Source: Bacteroidota bacterium
Lineage (GTDB): Bacteria > Bacteroidota > Bacteroidia > Flavobacteriales > Weeksellaceae
Reading direction: 5' to 3'
Assembly: GCA_023461035.1 (NCBI GenBank)
Contig: JAEWOD010000015.1
Location: forward strand, 1 to 64,000
DNA: 64,000 nt
The notes below the pieces were generated by a model. That model made no database searches. It was given only the letters and a program-made list of their open reading frames with translations, and was not told the DNA's origin. Shown here piece after piece: positions 8,883 through 17,591 of the stretch. The number at the start of each line of letters is the position of its first letter. The stretch's first letter is position 1. The position numbers and the translations under genes were made by a program.

Positions 8883-11800
8883 CTATTTGTTTCTCACCGT
8901 AATATGACCTACAAATTTTCTCTCCTGAACAATTCCATCTGACGGAATCTGAATGATGTACCAATAATCACCTGACGGCACATTATTTCCTAAATATTTT
9001 CCATTCCATTCATAATTTCCTTCAAAGTTGGTGTCGACAAATATTTTTCCGTAGCGGTCAAATATTTTTAACGTAGCACCCGGTGTTGCATTAATACCAC
9101 GTATGGTCCATGTATCATTTTTACCATCACCGTTTGGAGAAAGAAAATTAGGAACGCTCAATATGGTTACTTCATATTTCTGAATCATACAACCGCTGGA
9201 TCTTACCCAAACGGTATAGGTTTCACCCGGAATCAGATTGCTAAACTGAGGGCTGCTTTGCCATAAGACACCATCCAAGGAATATTCCAATGCTCCCTCA
9301 CCATTATTGGAAGCGCTCACAATGATGAAATTATCGCCCAATTCCAAACCGTTGATGACGGGAATCGAAGGCAAGCTCACTGTCAATGTTCTTTCCTCAC
9401 TTCGACAACCATCAACACTATAAGCAATGACAGTATAGGTTCCGATTTGGTCAATGGTTTGAACGGATCCTGTTAAAATGGTTCCATCTCCCAACGTCCA
9501 TTCAAATGTTGCGTCAGGATCGTCACTTGTAGCCGTAGCTTCAAAGCTATCTTCCTCACAAAGAAGCACAGATGTATGAGACAATGACAAACTTGGTGTA
9601 GACAATCTTTCCAATAAAATTTCTACAAAGGCAGAACAATAGCCGTCCTCGTCCACACGGACAATCACGGAGGTTTGGGTTTCACCCGGTGTAAATTCAG
9701 AAGTATTCAGAATTTCATTTGTTTGATTACGGGCATCTTGTATGTTGTTATAATAAGCAAGGGTTGCTCCTCCTGCTCCTATCGCACCCACAAATTGGGT
9801 TAAATCCACTGTATCTTCCGGGCAATATTCAATTGGTCCAAATGGTCCCGAATTATGGCTGACTTCTTCTCCTTCTATAAATTGTACCGGAATTTCTGCT
9901 GAACGGCATCCTTCACCGCTTTCTCCCACGACATAAATAGTAGCAGGAAGTGACGGGAAATTATAATTGTTCCATTGTCCGGACGGAATCGGGTTATCAG
10001 CGTTAAAATCGGCCAATGAACCATAGTAAATATATTCAATACCTGTGCCTCCCCCCAATTCCGGATTCAGATCGGTAAGATTGGTTTCAAAAATCCCATC
10101 GAAATCCTCATCACAGAGTTCTATAGTCGGAATAGAATTAAGGATGGGTAGTGGATAAATTTCAATTGTAAAAGGAGTATCCAGCGCACACAAGCCCTCT
10201 TCCGGATAGAAAGTATAATCATAGACTCCCGGAGGTACGTCTGTATTGATGGTAGCCGGAATCCAAGTTCCCGTCACGCCCGAATCCAATTCGGTTGGTA
10301 AAACTATCGGCTCATCACCCTGACAATAGCTGAGCGGCATATCAACTTGCACTGCTAATTCTTCTACTATTTCGATTTGAATGATTACATCCTCAGCACA
10401 GTTACCATCGGTTTGGAAAGTATAATCATAGACTCCCGGTGTACTTGTATCGATTACCGGAGGATCCCAAGTTCCGGTAATTCCCGTCTCATTTGGGGTA
10501 GGTAAAACCGGAGGTGTCGAATTCTGACAAATCGGATCCATCTCTATAAATGAAGGAACCAAAGTTTCTTCTACTATAATTTCGATTACAAATGGTTGGA
10601 AACATGCCACGTCAGAAGGTGTAAATGTATATTCTGTCGTCCCGATGATGTTTAGGTCAATTTGATTGGAAGGGCTCCAAGTTCCTTGATATCCATTATC
10701 CGACAAATCAGGTAATTCGATTATTTCATCCGTTTGACAATATTGGTCTTCCATATCCACAAAATCTGGAACTATTTCTTCTTCAATCACAACTTCCAAA
10801 GTTGCCTCAGCCGCACAACCATCATCTGGTGTAAAAGTATAAGTAGTCGTGTTATTTGGATCATAGGCAGGTGACCAAGTACCGGTGTATCCCTCATTTG
10901 AAGTGGGAGGCAGAGGGTTAGGTTCTCCGGGGCATTGAGGTAGAATAGGGTCAAATGTAATATCAATAGCAGGTAAAATTTCCACTGTAACTTCTACAGG
11001 TTGTGTAGCACATTGTCCCGGATTGGGTGTAAATGTGTAGGTCGTCGTGTTATTTGGGTCAAAAGCAGGCGACCAAGTTCCTGTAGCTCCATCTATTGAT
11101 ACAGGTGGCAAAGGATTCTCGCCTCCGGGACATTGCGGGGGAATCGGATCAAAAATGGGTACGTCACTTGGAGGAAGGCATTCCCCAATTACTACTGCGC
11201 TTCTCTCGCAACCTTCTCCATCCGGACAGCAAGATGCATACAGGATAGTTCCTTCGGGACAATCAGTTCCAGGAACATCATATAAAAAAGGAGAACCGGT
11301 TCCAATCATATTTCCTCCTTCCGGAGCATCCCACCAAGTTACATCATCTCCCGTACCGCATTCGGCTTCTAAAACTGCGATATAGTTCAAGTCAGCTCCT
11401 CCATTTTCACATTCAGTGATTACTTCAGGGTTTGTAGGAGGAGTTTCATATAATGGGATAGTTGATTCGACCGTATTAATTGAAAAAGTAACGGTATTGG
11501 TTTCCGCACCTTGAGAAGTCCAACATCCTGTACTTCCATCTGATTTTCCTTCAAGCATAAAACTTGTAGTAGTCGTTTCCACCCTACTATTACAAAAGGT
11601 CATGTCAAAAGCAATTAAAAAAGGTGTCGAGCAATTCATTGTAGACTGCCCATAATTATTACTTGGAATTCCATCGTTTAAAAACCCGCCAGGACAACAT
11701 GACTGCCCGGCTGTTCCGTCATAATAAAAACCAACCCCACCTGTAAATTGCTCTGAACATGAAGCCCCTGTACAAGAATTTTGATACATCCAACCAGCAG

Positions 11801-12113
11801 GAAGCGTTACGTTGGTAACAGTAATATTTTCACCTTCAGGAAAAAAGAATCCATGAGGCCAGTTAGCTCCCGGTTGGTCATATCTTAAGTTGGCCATATT
11901 TACCCGAATGGTTGTATAACCACAAGGATCATCGATTACCAATGCCCCATCTACAACTGAACTACCTTCACCATCTATAATTTCAGCCGTAATATTGGGA
12001 GCTGAACCACAGTTAAAATTTCCAGTACGGATTACATTAAAAACATCTATTTGTTGACTAAATCCAATTTGAGCGAGAAGCAAAAAAACTATATAAAGTC
12101 TGATTTTAAACAT
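8883..12113 (-). CDS. large secreted protein with T9SS type B sorting domain and tandem Ig-like repeats
   Basis: Secreted protein of 1076 residues with a signal peptide (MFKIRLYIVFLLLAQIGFSQ) and a cysteine-rich N-terminal region (20-320; CCPGG, SCCPDGEGC). It then carries about five tandem modules of 65-80 residues. Each has a CPG or CQ entry, a GTWSP-like core and a TYTFTP-like exit. Next come a CDEDFDG module, a PKD-like segment, and the type B C-terminal signal FLSPNGDGKNDTWTIRG with KIFDRYGKIF. Some repeats are close at the DNA level (compare 10850-10895 with 11045-11090), so copy number could change by recombination. It is paralogous to the downstream cargo gene at its C-terminus. Likely an adhesin or surface filament protein. 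Confidence 0.93.
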   Translation of the reverse strand: MFKIRLYIVFLLLAQIGFSQQIDVFNVIRTGNFNCGSAPNITAEIIDGEGSSVVDGALVIDDPCGYTTIRVNMANLRYDQPGANWPHGFFFPEGENITVTNVTLPAGWMYQNSCTGASCSEQFTGGVGFYYDGTAGQSCCPGGFLNDGIPSNNYGQSTMNCSTPFLIAFDMTFCNSRVETTTTSFMLEGKSDGSTGCWTSQGAETNTVTFSINTVESTIPLYETPPTNPEVITECENGGADLNYIAVLEAECGTGDDVTWWDAPEGGNMIGTGSPFLYDVPGTDCPEGTILYASCCPDGEGCERSAVVIGECLPPSDVPIFDPIPPQCPGGENPLPPVSIDGATGTWSPAFDPNNTTTYTFTPNPGQCATQPVEVTVEILPAIDITFDPILPQCPGEPNPLPPTSNEGYTGTWSPAYDPNNTTTYTFTPDDGCAAEATLEVVIEEEIVPDFVDMEDQYCQTDEIIELPDLSDNGYQGTWSPSNQIDLNIIGTTEYTFTPSDVACFQPFVIEIIVEETLVPSFIEMDPICQNSTPPVLPTPNETGITGTWDPPVIDTSTPGVYDYTFQTDGNCAEDVIIQIEIVEELAVQVDMPLSYCQGDEPIVLPTELDSGVTGTWIPATINTDVPPGVYDYTFYPEEGLCALDTPFTIEIYPLPILNSIPTIELCDEDFDGIFETNLTDLNPELGGGTGIEYIYYGSLADFNADNPIPSGQWNNYNFPSLPATIYVVGESGEGCRSAEIPVQFIEGEEVSHNSGPFGPIEYCPEDTVDLTQFVGAIGAGGATLAYYNNIQDARNQTNEILNTSEFTPGETQTSVIVRVDEDGYCSAFVEILLERLSTPSLSLSHTSVLLCEEDSFEATATSDDPDATFEWTLGDGTILTGSVQTIDQIGTYTVIAYSVDGCRSEERTLTVSLPSIPVINGLELGDNFIIVSASNNGEGALEYSLDGVLWQSSPQFSNLIPGETYTVWVRSSGCMIQKYEVTILSVPNFLSPNGDGKNDTWTIRGINATPGATLKIFDRYGKIFVDTNFEGNYEWNGKYLGNNVPSGDYWYIIQIPSDGIVQERKFVGHITVRNK

Positions 12114-12128
12114 TTAGTAAATTTTAAA

Positions 12129-12139
12129 GTGTTAATTAA
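12129..12139 (-). promoter_or_regulatory. TTAATTAACAC leader motif (copy 2 of 3)
   Basis: Same 11-mer as at 8814-8824, here about 16 nt before the start of the 8883-12113 gene. Confidence 0.5.
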
Positions 12140-12146
12140 TTTTCAA

Positions 12147-12560
12147 TCAATATAGTTTGCCCCTTTCTAAATAATTTTGCAAAATATCCTTAATTGGATT
12201 GACACCCGGATCATCAAATTCTAAATAATGTTTACATAGAAATCTTTTGTCTTCCGGACTAATTCGATCATTATACAAAACCTTCAATATTTCGGAACGT
12301 TGAAAAGTCAACTTTTCATGAAGTTGAGGTTCATTTCCTTCCGGAATGGATTCTAAAAATTGAATTATATCGGCCGTAAGTTCTACTGATTGACTATTTA
12401 AACTTAAATAGTACAAACGATCAATTGTATGGTTGGCGGGGTGAGATTTGGATAAATCAATTTTGATATAATCCTGTTGTTTATTAGTATTAGATTCTTG
12501 CGAATACAACATACCGAAAACTGCTAAAAACAAAACAGTTATCAACTTCCTCATTTTCAT
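12147..12560 (-). CDS. small secreted protein of unknown function, first gene of the T9SS cargo cluster
   Basis: Protein of 137 residues with a signal peptide (MRKLITVLFLAVFGMLYSQ, starting at residue 3) and a helical, charged remainder without cysteines or a recognisable motif. I do not recognise the family. It lies 33 bp upstream of a type B cargo gene on the same strand and shares the TTAATTAACAC leader motif with it. It is probably co-expressed and may be an accessory of the surface protein. The frame has natural codon use and a TATATTTG -7 element upstream. Confidence 0.7.
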   Translation of the reverse strand: MKMRKLITVLFLAVFGMLYSQESNTNKQQDYIKIDLSKSHPANHTIDRLYYLSLNSQSVELTADIIQFLESIPEGNEPQLHEKLTFQRSEILKVLYNDRISPEDKRFLCKHYLEFDDPGVNPIKDILQNYLERGKLY

Positions 12561-12574
12561 AATTTTCTCTTATT

Positions 12575-12585
12575 GTGTTAATTAA
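12575..12585 (-). promoter_or_regulatory. TTAATTAACAC leader motif (copy 3 of 3)
   Basis: Same 11-mer, here about 15 nt before the start of the 12147-12560 gene. Confidence 0.5.
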
Positions 12586-12589
12586 TTTT

Positions 12590-12638
12590 GTAAAATTTTT
12601 AAATCTGCCTCATCAGATTTAGGTTAGTCCGATTTTAC
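12590..12638 (-). promoter_or_regulatory. structured 5' leader of the T9SS cargo cluster
   Basis: An inner hairpin AAATCTG-N6-CAGATTT (12601-12620) is enclosed by an outer stem GTAAAAT / ATTTTAC (12590-12596 with 12632-12638). It lies between the putative promoter (12646-12653) and the first gene of the cluster, so it would be in the 5' UTR. No known riboswitch class is recognised. Confidence 0.4.
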
Positions 12639-12645
12639 AAACTAT

Positions 12646-12653
12646 CAAATATA
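12646..12653 (-). promoter_or_regulatory. -7 element of the T9SS cargo cluster promoter
   Basis: TATATTTG on the minus strand fits TAnnTTTG. It lies about 85 nt before the 12560 start codon, leaving room for the structured leader. Confidence 0.5.
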
Positions 12654-12700
12654 TATTTTTTTTTGCATTTAATAATTATTTAACATCTTGATATTAACAA

Positions 12701-12729
12701 AAAAATCCGATGGCAGCCATCGGATTTTT
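12701..12729 (-). terminator. terminator of the MacAB-like export operon
   Basis: AAAAATCCGATGG-CAG-CCATCGGATTTTT, a perfect 13-bp stem 14 bp behind the stop of the adaptor gene at 12743. It is symmetric and thus could act both ways. Confidence 0.85.
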
Positions 12730-12742
12730 ATTCATTTTCCCT

Positions 12743-13882
12743 TTATCTTCTTGGAGGACCTCCTTTATCTTCTTCCAGATCGGTGTTAAAAACTTTCACT
12801 TTATCGCCTTTTTTCAAACCGCTTTTGATTTCGGTATAAACACCATCCGAAATTCCGATTTCCAGCATTTTTTTCTGGTACACCGGCTGATCGTATTTTT
12901 CCGTTCCGGGTTTCAGTATTTCCACAAAGGGTTTTCCGTTTTCATCATATTGGATGTGCGCTGATTCCAAAGCCACTGCATTTTTGGCTTCCGAAAGCAT
13001 CACTTCCGCATTGGCACTATAATTGGCACGCAGGAAAATATCGTTTTTCAAATTGACATCGGCTTTGATTTCAAATTGTACGATTCCACTCGTATCCACT
13101 CCCGATGGTGAAATATAATTCAGCGTTCCCTGAAACTTTTCATCAGGAAGTGCCCCGATTGTGATGGTCATCGGCATTCCTTCTTTTAGTTTCCCTACAT
13201 CTGCTTCGTCCACATTTCCTTCAAAAATCATTTGGTTCACATCGGCCATCGTAGCGATGGTGGTTCCGACCGAGAAATTATTGATTTCCTGCACCGTATT
13301 TCCAATTTCAACCGGGATGGACAGAATCATACCGGAAATCGTAGCTCTGATCTGAATCGTGGCATACTGTTCCAATCCCGGAGCTATCCCCGTTTGGGCA
13401 ATTTTATAATCGCTTTGGGCTGCTTTCAGATTTTGTTGCGCCATTTGATAAGTAGCCAATGCATTGTCATAATCTTGTTTAGGTAAAACGCCCTGATCGT
13501 AAAGTGATTTGGTACGGTTGAACTGGATTTTTTCGTTGTTCAATGTAATTTGTGCCGAATTGATTTGTTGCTGCGCCGCATTTAAACTTTGAACATTTGG
13601 GATGACGCGAAGTGTCGCTATTAATTCTCCTTTTTGGACGGTTTCTCCTTCTTCTACGTGGATTTCTGAGATAACTCCGGAAATATTCGGTTTGATTTCG
13701 ATGACTTCACGTGGTTTAACCGCTCCCGTCGCCACTGCTTTGGTGGAAATATCCCGAACCTGAACTTCTGTCGTTTCAAATTTAGCATTTTCAGAAGTGC
13801 TGGTTTTGTACATATAAAATATCGCCGCTATGACCGCTACCACAAAAACAATGACCAATAAAATTTTTAAACCTTTTTTCAT
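12743..13882 (-). CDS. periplasmic adaptor (membrane fusion) protein of an ABC exporter, MacA/HlyD type
   Basis: Adaptor of 379 residues linking an inner-membrane ABC pump to an outer-membrane channel. It has an N-terminal membrane anchor (ILLVIVFVVAVIAAIFYMY, about 8-26). A biotinyl-lipoyl-like half (KPNISGVISEIHVEEGETVQKGELIATL) follows, then a coiled-coil hairpin (about 115-165), the second lipoyl half (ATISGMILSIPVEIGNTV), a beta-barrel, and a membrane-proximal domain. It is the last gene of an operon that also holds two permeases and an ATPase, so it should be MacA-like rather than an RND adaptor. No TolC-type gene is in this window. Substrate unknown. Confidence 0.92.
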   Translation of the reverse strand: MKKGLKILLVIVFVVAVIAAIFYMYKTSTSENAKFETTEVQVRDISTKAVATGAVKPREVIEIKPNISGVISEIHVEEGETVQKGELIATLRVIPNVQSLNAAQQQINSAQITLNNEKIQFNRTKSLYDQGVLPKQDYDNALATYQMAQQNLKAAQSDYKIAQTGIAPGLEQYATIQIRATISGMILSIPVEIGNTVQEINNFSVGTTIATMADVNQMIFEGNVDEADVGKLKEGMPMTITIGALPDEKFQGTLNYISPSGVDTSGIVQFEIKADVNLKNDIFLRANYSANAEVMLSEAKNAVALESAHIQYDENGKPFVEILKPGTEKYDQPVYQKKMLEIGISDGVYTEIKSGLKKGDKVKVFNTDLEEDKGGPPRR

Positions 13883-13946
13883 TCTTTCTTTATTTGGTTT
13901 TGCGAAATTCGAAATTCGCTTTTTTATTCTATAATCTAATTCCTCT

Positions 13947-14035
13947 CCCCAACTCTACCACTCTCCAACTCTACCACTCTCCAACTCTCCAACTCTACCA
14001 CTCCCCAACTCTACCACTCCCCAACTCAATCACTC
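13947..14035 (-). repeat. 16-bp tandem repeat behind a permease stop codon
   Basis: Plus strand CCAACTCTACCACTCT/C repeated about 5.5 times (units near 13949, 13965, 13989, 14005 and a degenerate one at 14021, plus one 8-bp half unit at 13981). The last unit includes the stop codon of the permease at 14030. The mRNA strand reads GAGTGGTAGAGTTGG, with many GG pairs. Related tracts follow other genes at 15328, 16661 and 17774. Confidence 0.85.
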
Positions 14036-15280
14036 GTCCCGTAAAGCATCAATCGGTTTGATCGCTATGGCTCTCTGCGCCGGGATCAGCCCTGCCAACA
14101 TTGCCATAACTATCATAATAAGTAGGGCAAAACCCAAAGTTGTTACATCGACCGAAGCATTTATAAAAGGAAATTCACTTTCACTATTTGCAACTGCCGA
14201 ATTAACCAAAAAAAGCACCAAGCTCGCACCCACTATTCCTGAAAGCCCTGCAATCATGGTTAAGACAATGGATTCCAGCAGTATCTGCGAACGGATCTGA
14301 CTCGGAATCGCTCCCAGCGCCCGGCGGATTCCAAATTCTTTGGTCCGTTCTGAAACCGTAATCAGCAAAATACTCGCAATCGCAATCACGCCGGAAAATA
14401 ATGTTAAGGCACCTACCACAATGGCCAACAATTGTAATCCGTTCATAAAAGAAAACATTTTATTGAGATTTTCTCCCAGGTTAAATCCGCCTATAGCCTG
14501 TGTGTCATCAGGATGAACTCGTTTTCGTTCTTTGAGATACTCTTTTATCTGTTTTTCGAATTCTACAATATCCACATGGTCCTTTGCGTTGATTATGACA
14601 TAATTCACCACGCCCTGTCGGTTATAAACCCGCTGAAAAGTCGTGAAGGGAATTTGGATTTCGTTGTTCCTACCAATTGCCATCGCTCCCTGTTGGTATA
14701 TCCCCACGACGGTGTACATTCCTGATCCAATTTGGATCAATTGTCCCATAGGATTTACGCCGTCCGGAAAGATTTCGTCCCGGATATCTGTTCCGATTAC
14801 TGCCACTTTACGGCCATATTTCAGATCTTCATCATTCAGAAATCTTCCCTGAATGATTGGCTTTTTAAACATATCGTTTTGAACCGGATAATCACCATAA
14901 ACAGCATAATTTCCGTATTTCGTACCATACTTTACCGTCACATTTCCTTCCTGACTTCGCGGTGCTATCATTTTTATTTGTGGAAATTTTCCCTGAATCG
15001 CTTCTATGTCTTCCATTTTCAACTCCAGCATCCGCCCTCGTTGATAGCCCTCAAACGGAATGGCTGTCTGTTGCATCCAGACAAACAAACTGTTGGTTGC
15101 GGCATTGGCAAATATTTTATCAAAACCATTTTGAACGCCTCTGGAAGCACCTAACAACGCAACAAAAAGAAACATCCCCCAAGCTACTCCAATCATGGTA
15201 AGCATCGTCCGCACTTTATTTTTGCGAATGGCGGCATACACTTCTGACCAGGCATCTCTGTCGAAAATAATCACTTTCAT
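14030..15280 (-). CDS. ABC transporter permease, MacB/FtsX type (second permease)
   Basis: Inner-membrane permease of 416 residues with the MacB layout: a helix near 30-50 (TMIGVAWGMFLFVALLGASRGVQNGF), a large periplasmic domain (about 55-280), then three helices at the C-terminus (LLAIVVGALTLFSGVIAIASILL, the region after RTKEFGIRRALGA, and LGFALLIMIVMAMLAGLIPAQRA). It carries no ATPase domain; the ATPase is a separate gene upstream at 16720. It pairs with the permease at 15354, giving a possible heterodimer. A 16-bp tandem repeat follows its stop. Confidence 0.92.
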   Translation of the reverse strand: MKVIIFDRDAWSEVYAAIRKNKVRTMLTMIGVAWGMFLFVALLGASRGVQNGFDKIFANAATNSLFVWMQQTAIPFEGYQRGRMLELKMEDIEAIQGKFPQIKMIAPRSQEGNVTVKYGTKYGNYAVYGDYPVQNDMFKKPIIQGRFLNDEDLKYGRKVAVIGTDIRDEIFPDGVNPMGQLIQIGSGMYTVVGIYQQGAMAIGRNNEIQIPFTTFQRVYNRQGVVNYVIINAKDHVDIVEFEKQIKEYLKERKRVHPDDTQAIGGFNLGENLNKMFSFMNGLQLLAIVVGALTLFSGVIAIASILLITVSERTKEFGIRRALGAIPSQIRSQILLESIVLTMIAGLSGIVGASLVLFLVNSAVANSESEFPFINASVDVTTLGFALLIMIVMAMLAGLIPAQRAIAIKPIDALRDE

Positions 15281-15327
15281 CTTTATTTTTCTTCCTAATT
15301 AATCAGGATATATCTTAATTTATTTCT

Positions 15328-15353
15328 CACTCAACCACTCTCCAACTCTCCCA
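15328..15353. repeat. CCAACTC/CCACTC tract behind a stop codon
   Basis: ACTCAACCACTCTCCAACTC and a following CCCACT sit directly behind the stop of the first permease. It is a short relative of the 16-bp repeat at 13947-14035. Confidence 0.6.
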
Positions 15354-16586
15354 CTATTTATCGTCCCGCAATGCATCAATCGGTTTAATTTTGGCCGCAT
15401 ACCGAGCCGGCAGAAATCCGGCAAGAAATCCTGCAAAAAACAAAATCAAACAAGCCATCACCAGAGATTCCGTACTTACACCCGGATTGTAAATAAAATA
15501 CTCTACCAATCCTTCGTTTATATTCTCCACTAAAAGTGTGGCAAGCAAAATCCCCAATACCCCGAAAACCAACGTAATCAAAATCGCTTCCTGCATAATC
15601 AATGTGATGATCTTATAGGGTGTAGCACCCAATGCTTTCCGTATTCCGATTTCTTTGGTTCGTTCTTTTACACTGAAAACCATGATGTTCCCTATACTTA
15701 CTACACCCGCTACCAAACTTCCACCACCTATGACAAACACAATGATAGTCAGAACAAAGAAGAAAGAATTGGTGTCATCCATTTGCTCTGAAGAATCCCA
15801 TACCCGAATTCCATTTGGATCGGTTGGGCTGATGTCATGTCGGGATTTTAAATCGCTCCGCAAATCTTCTGAAAATTTGGCAATTTCCTTTGTGGAAACA
15901 CCATCTTTTGGTGTAATGGCAATCGAAGGTAAATCCCGGGTTCCGTAAATGGTTTGCAAAGTCGTAATCGGAACAAAAATCATTCGTTCCTCCCGGTCGT
16001 CATTTGTTTTACTCGAAACGACTCCCACTATTTCATACATACCGGAACCGATATTGATGAATTGACCTATCGGATCTCTTCCTTTCATCAAATCCTCAAT
16101 GACCATTCGCCCCAAAACCACCGATTTGGTCTGTTTTTTCAGATCCTCTTCTTTTAAAAAACGGCCCTCATCCATTTGGAAATTGACCATATTAATATAA
16201 TTTGCATTTACTCCTTTTACGGAATAACTTCCTGACTCCCCACCAAATTTCACATTGAGCTGTTGATCATACTCCCCACTTATGTATTTTATTTTATCCG
16301 AATAATTTTCCAGTATATAGTCCAAATCTTCATTCTCCAAAACGATGCTTCTTCCTTTTTGATAACCCGCATAGGATTCAGAAGTTCGAGTTCCGAAAAT
16401 ATACATATTCATCGCACCTGCCTGGAAAAATTCTTTCTGGAAACCGTTTTGCAAACCATTTCCCATCCCAAACAAAACGATGAATACAAACAATGCCAGC
16501 GAAATAGTAAATCCCGAAAGGATTGTCCGCAATTTATTGCTTGCTATCGAAGCCCATATTTCCCGCCAACGGTCTAAATCAAACAT
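15354..16586 (-). CDS. ABC transporter permease, MacB/FtsX type (first permease)
   Basis: Permease of 410 residues, homologous to its neighbour: MFDLDRWREIWASIASNKLRTILSGF, a first helix, a periplasmic domain, then helices around FFVLTIIVFVIGGGSLVAGVVSIGNIMVF, after RTKEIGIRKALGA, and at the C-terminus ending PIDALRDDK. I start it at the ATG 16586. The frame is open six codons further (ATG 16604), but that ATG lies inside a REP-like CCCCTC hairpin, and the neighbour's N-terminus aligns with MFDLDRW. It most likely forms a heterodimer with the second permease, powered by the ATPase at 16720. Confidence 0.9.
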   Translation of the reverse strand: MFDLDRWREIWASIASNKLRTILSGFTISLALFVFIVLFGMGNGLQNGFQKEFFQAGAMNMYIFGTRTSESYAGYQKGRSIVLENEDLDYILENYSDKIKYISGEYDQQLNVKFGGESGSYSVKGVNANYINMVNFQMDEGRFLKEEDLKKQTKSVVLGRMVIEDLMKGRDPIGQFINIGSGMYEIVGVVSSKTNDDREERMIFVPITTLQTIYGTRDLPSIAITPKDGVSTKEIAKFSEDLRSDLKSRHDISPTDPNGIRVWDSSEQMDDTNSFFFVLTIIVFVIGGGSLVAGVVSIGNIMVFSVKERTKEIGIRKALGATPYKIITLIMQEAILITLVFGVLGILLATLLVENINEGLVEYFIYNPGVSTESLVMACLILFFAGFLAGFLPARYAAKIKPIDALRDDK

Positions 16587-16594
16587 TTTTTCCT

Positions 16595-16612
16595 GCCCCT
16601 CCAAAGAGGGGG
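16595..16612. repeat. REP-like CCCCTC hairpin overlapping a possible start codon
   Basis: CCCCTC-CAAA-GAGGGG. The ATG at 16604 of a longer permease frame lies within it. A second copy is at 16692-16708. Confidence 0.6.
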
Positions 16613-16691
16613 AATTATTTATTTATTAAAAATACGCTCAAATCATTCAAAAAAACATCCACTCTCTGCCATCCAACTCAACCACTCAACT

Positions 16692-16708
16692 CCCCTCCTT
16701 TGGAGGGG
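16692..16708. repeat. REP-like CCCCTCC-TTT-GGAGGGG hairpin
   Basis: Perfect 7-bp stem followed by a G-rich tail (TTGGGGGAGG) right behind the ATPase stop codon. It is GC-rich against its AT-rich surroundings and may act as a processing or stabilising hairpin between the ATPase and permease genes. Confidence 0.65.
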
Positions 16709-16719
16709 TTGGGGGAGGA

Positions 16720-17409
16720 TTAAACCCTCACCTGCTCCACCCGTTCATCGCTCATGATGACACCGTCTTTCAGCCGGACGATGCGTTTGCACATGTGTGC
16801 GATGTCATCTTCGTGTGTTACCATCAAAATCGTTTTCCCTTCGTCGTTGATTTCCTGAATCAAACGCATTACTTCCTGCGAAGTTTTGGAGTCCAAAGCT
16901 CCTGTCGGCTCGTCCGCCAGAAGTAATTTCGGTTTTGCCGCCAACGCACGTGCTATGGCTACTCTTTGTTTTTGCCCACCGGAAAGCTCGTTCGGTAAAT
17001 GATGCGCCCAAGGCTTCAAACCGACTCTTTCCAGATAATTCAAAGCCATTTCAGAGCGTTTACCTCGTGCAACTCCCTGATAATAAAGTGGTAGGGAAAC
17101 GTTTTCCAATACATTTTTAAAATTGATCAGATTATAGGACTGAAATATAAAACCCAAAAATTTATTTCGGTAATTGGCTGCTTTGGTCTCGTTCAACTTT
17201 TCAATGACAAAATTGTCCAATTCATATAAACCCGTGTCATGTGTATCCAACATCCCGATGATATTCAACAACGTGGATTTACCGGAGCCCGACGAACCCA
17301 TGATTGCTACAAATTCGCCCTCTTCCACATCCAAATCAATTCCTTTCAAAACATGAAGAGAATTGGCTCCCATTTTATACGATTTATTTAAATCACGGAT
17401 TTTTATCAT
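16720..17409 (-). CDS. ABC transporter ATP-binding protein, MacB/LolD type
   Basis: Cytoplasmic ATPase of 229 residues that drives the export complex. It contains Walker A GSSGSGKS (about 38-45), the Q-loop region FQSYNLI, the signature LSGGQKQR, Walker B LLLADEPTGALD, and the switch histidine in MVTHEDD. This is the MacB/LolD subclass. Its start overlaps the stop of the small upstream gene (ATGA), and the two permeases and the adaptor follow. The gene order ATPase-permease-permease-adaptor is common in Bacteroidota. Confidence 0.94.
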   Translation of the reverse strand: MIKIRDLNKSYKMGANSLHVLKGIDLDVEEGEFVAIMGSSGSGKSTLLNIIGMLDTHDTGLYELDNFVIEKLNETKAANYRNKFLGFIFQSYNLINFKNVLENVSLPLYYQGVARGKRSEMALNYLERVGLKPWAHHLPNELSGGQKQRVAIARALAAKPKLLLADEPTGALDSKTSQEVMRLIQEINDEGKTILMVTHEDDIAHMCKRIVRLKDGVIMSDERVEQVRV

Positions 17410-17591
17410 CGCTCCAATACTATAAAAGAATAAATATAACTCGTACCATACGGCACTTCAAAATCCACACTTACGACTCTGAAACCTTCTCCTGATTTAC
17501 GGTTGAGCAATTCTTCCGTTTCTTTCCGTAAGTCTTCCGTGCTGTCCGGTTTGAACGATTTTTTAATTCGGTGTACTTCGTAGGATTTCAT
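17406..17591 (-). CDS. small DUF4177-like protein at the head of the export operon
   Basis: A 61-residue protein without signal or membrane segment. The pattern MKSYEVHRI ... ELLNRKSGEGFRVVSVDFEV ... YIYSFIVLER resembles DUF4177-type small beta-alpha-beta proteins (LLN-x-GxEGWE-VVSV). The stop overlaps the ATPase start as ATGA, which argues strongly that it is translated and coupled to the transporter. Function unknown. Confidence 0.65.
   Translation of the reverse strand: MKSYEVHRIKKSFKPDSTEDLRKETEELLNRKSGEGFRVVSVDFEVPYGTSYIYSFIVLER

Noticed and set aside
5591..12113. CRISPR-like repetition in the cargo genes
   Set aside because: The periodicity is protein-level domain repetition in open frames; there are no short identical repeats with unique spacers.
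12743..17591. RND efflux system
   Set aside because: The adaptor resembles RND adaptors, but the partners are an ABC ATPase and MacB-like permeases; no RND pump gene is present.
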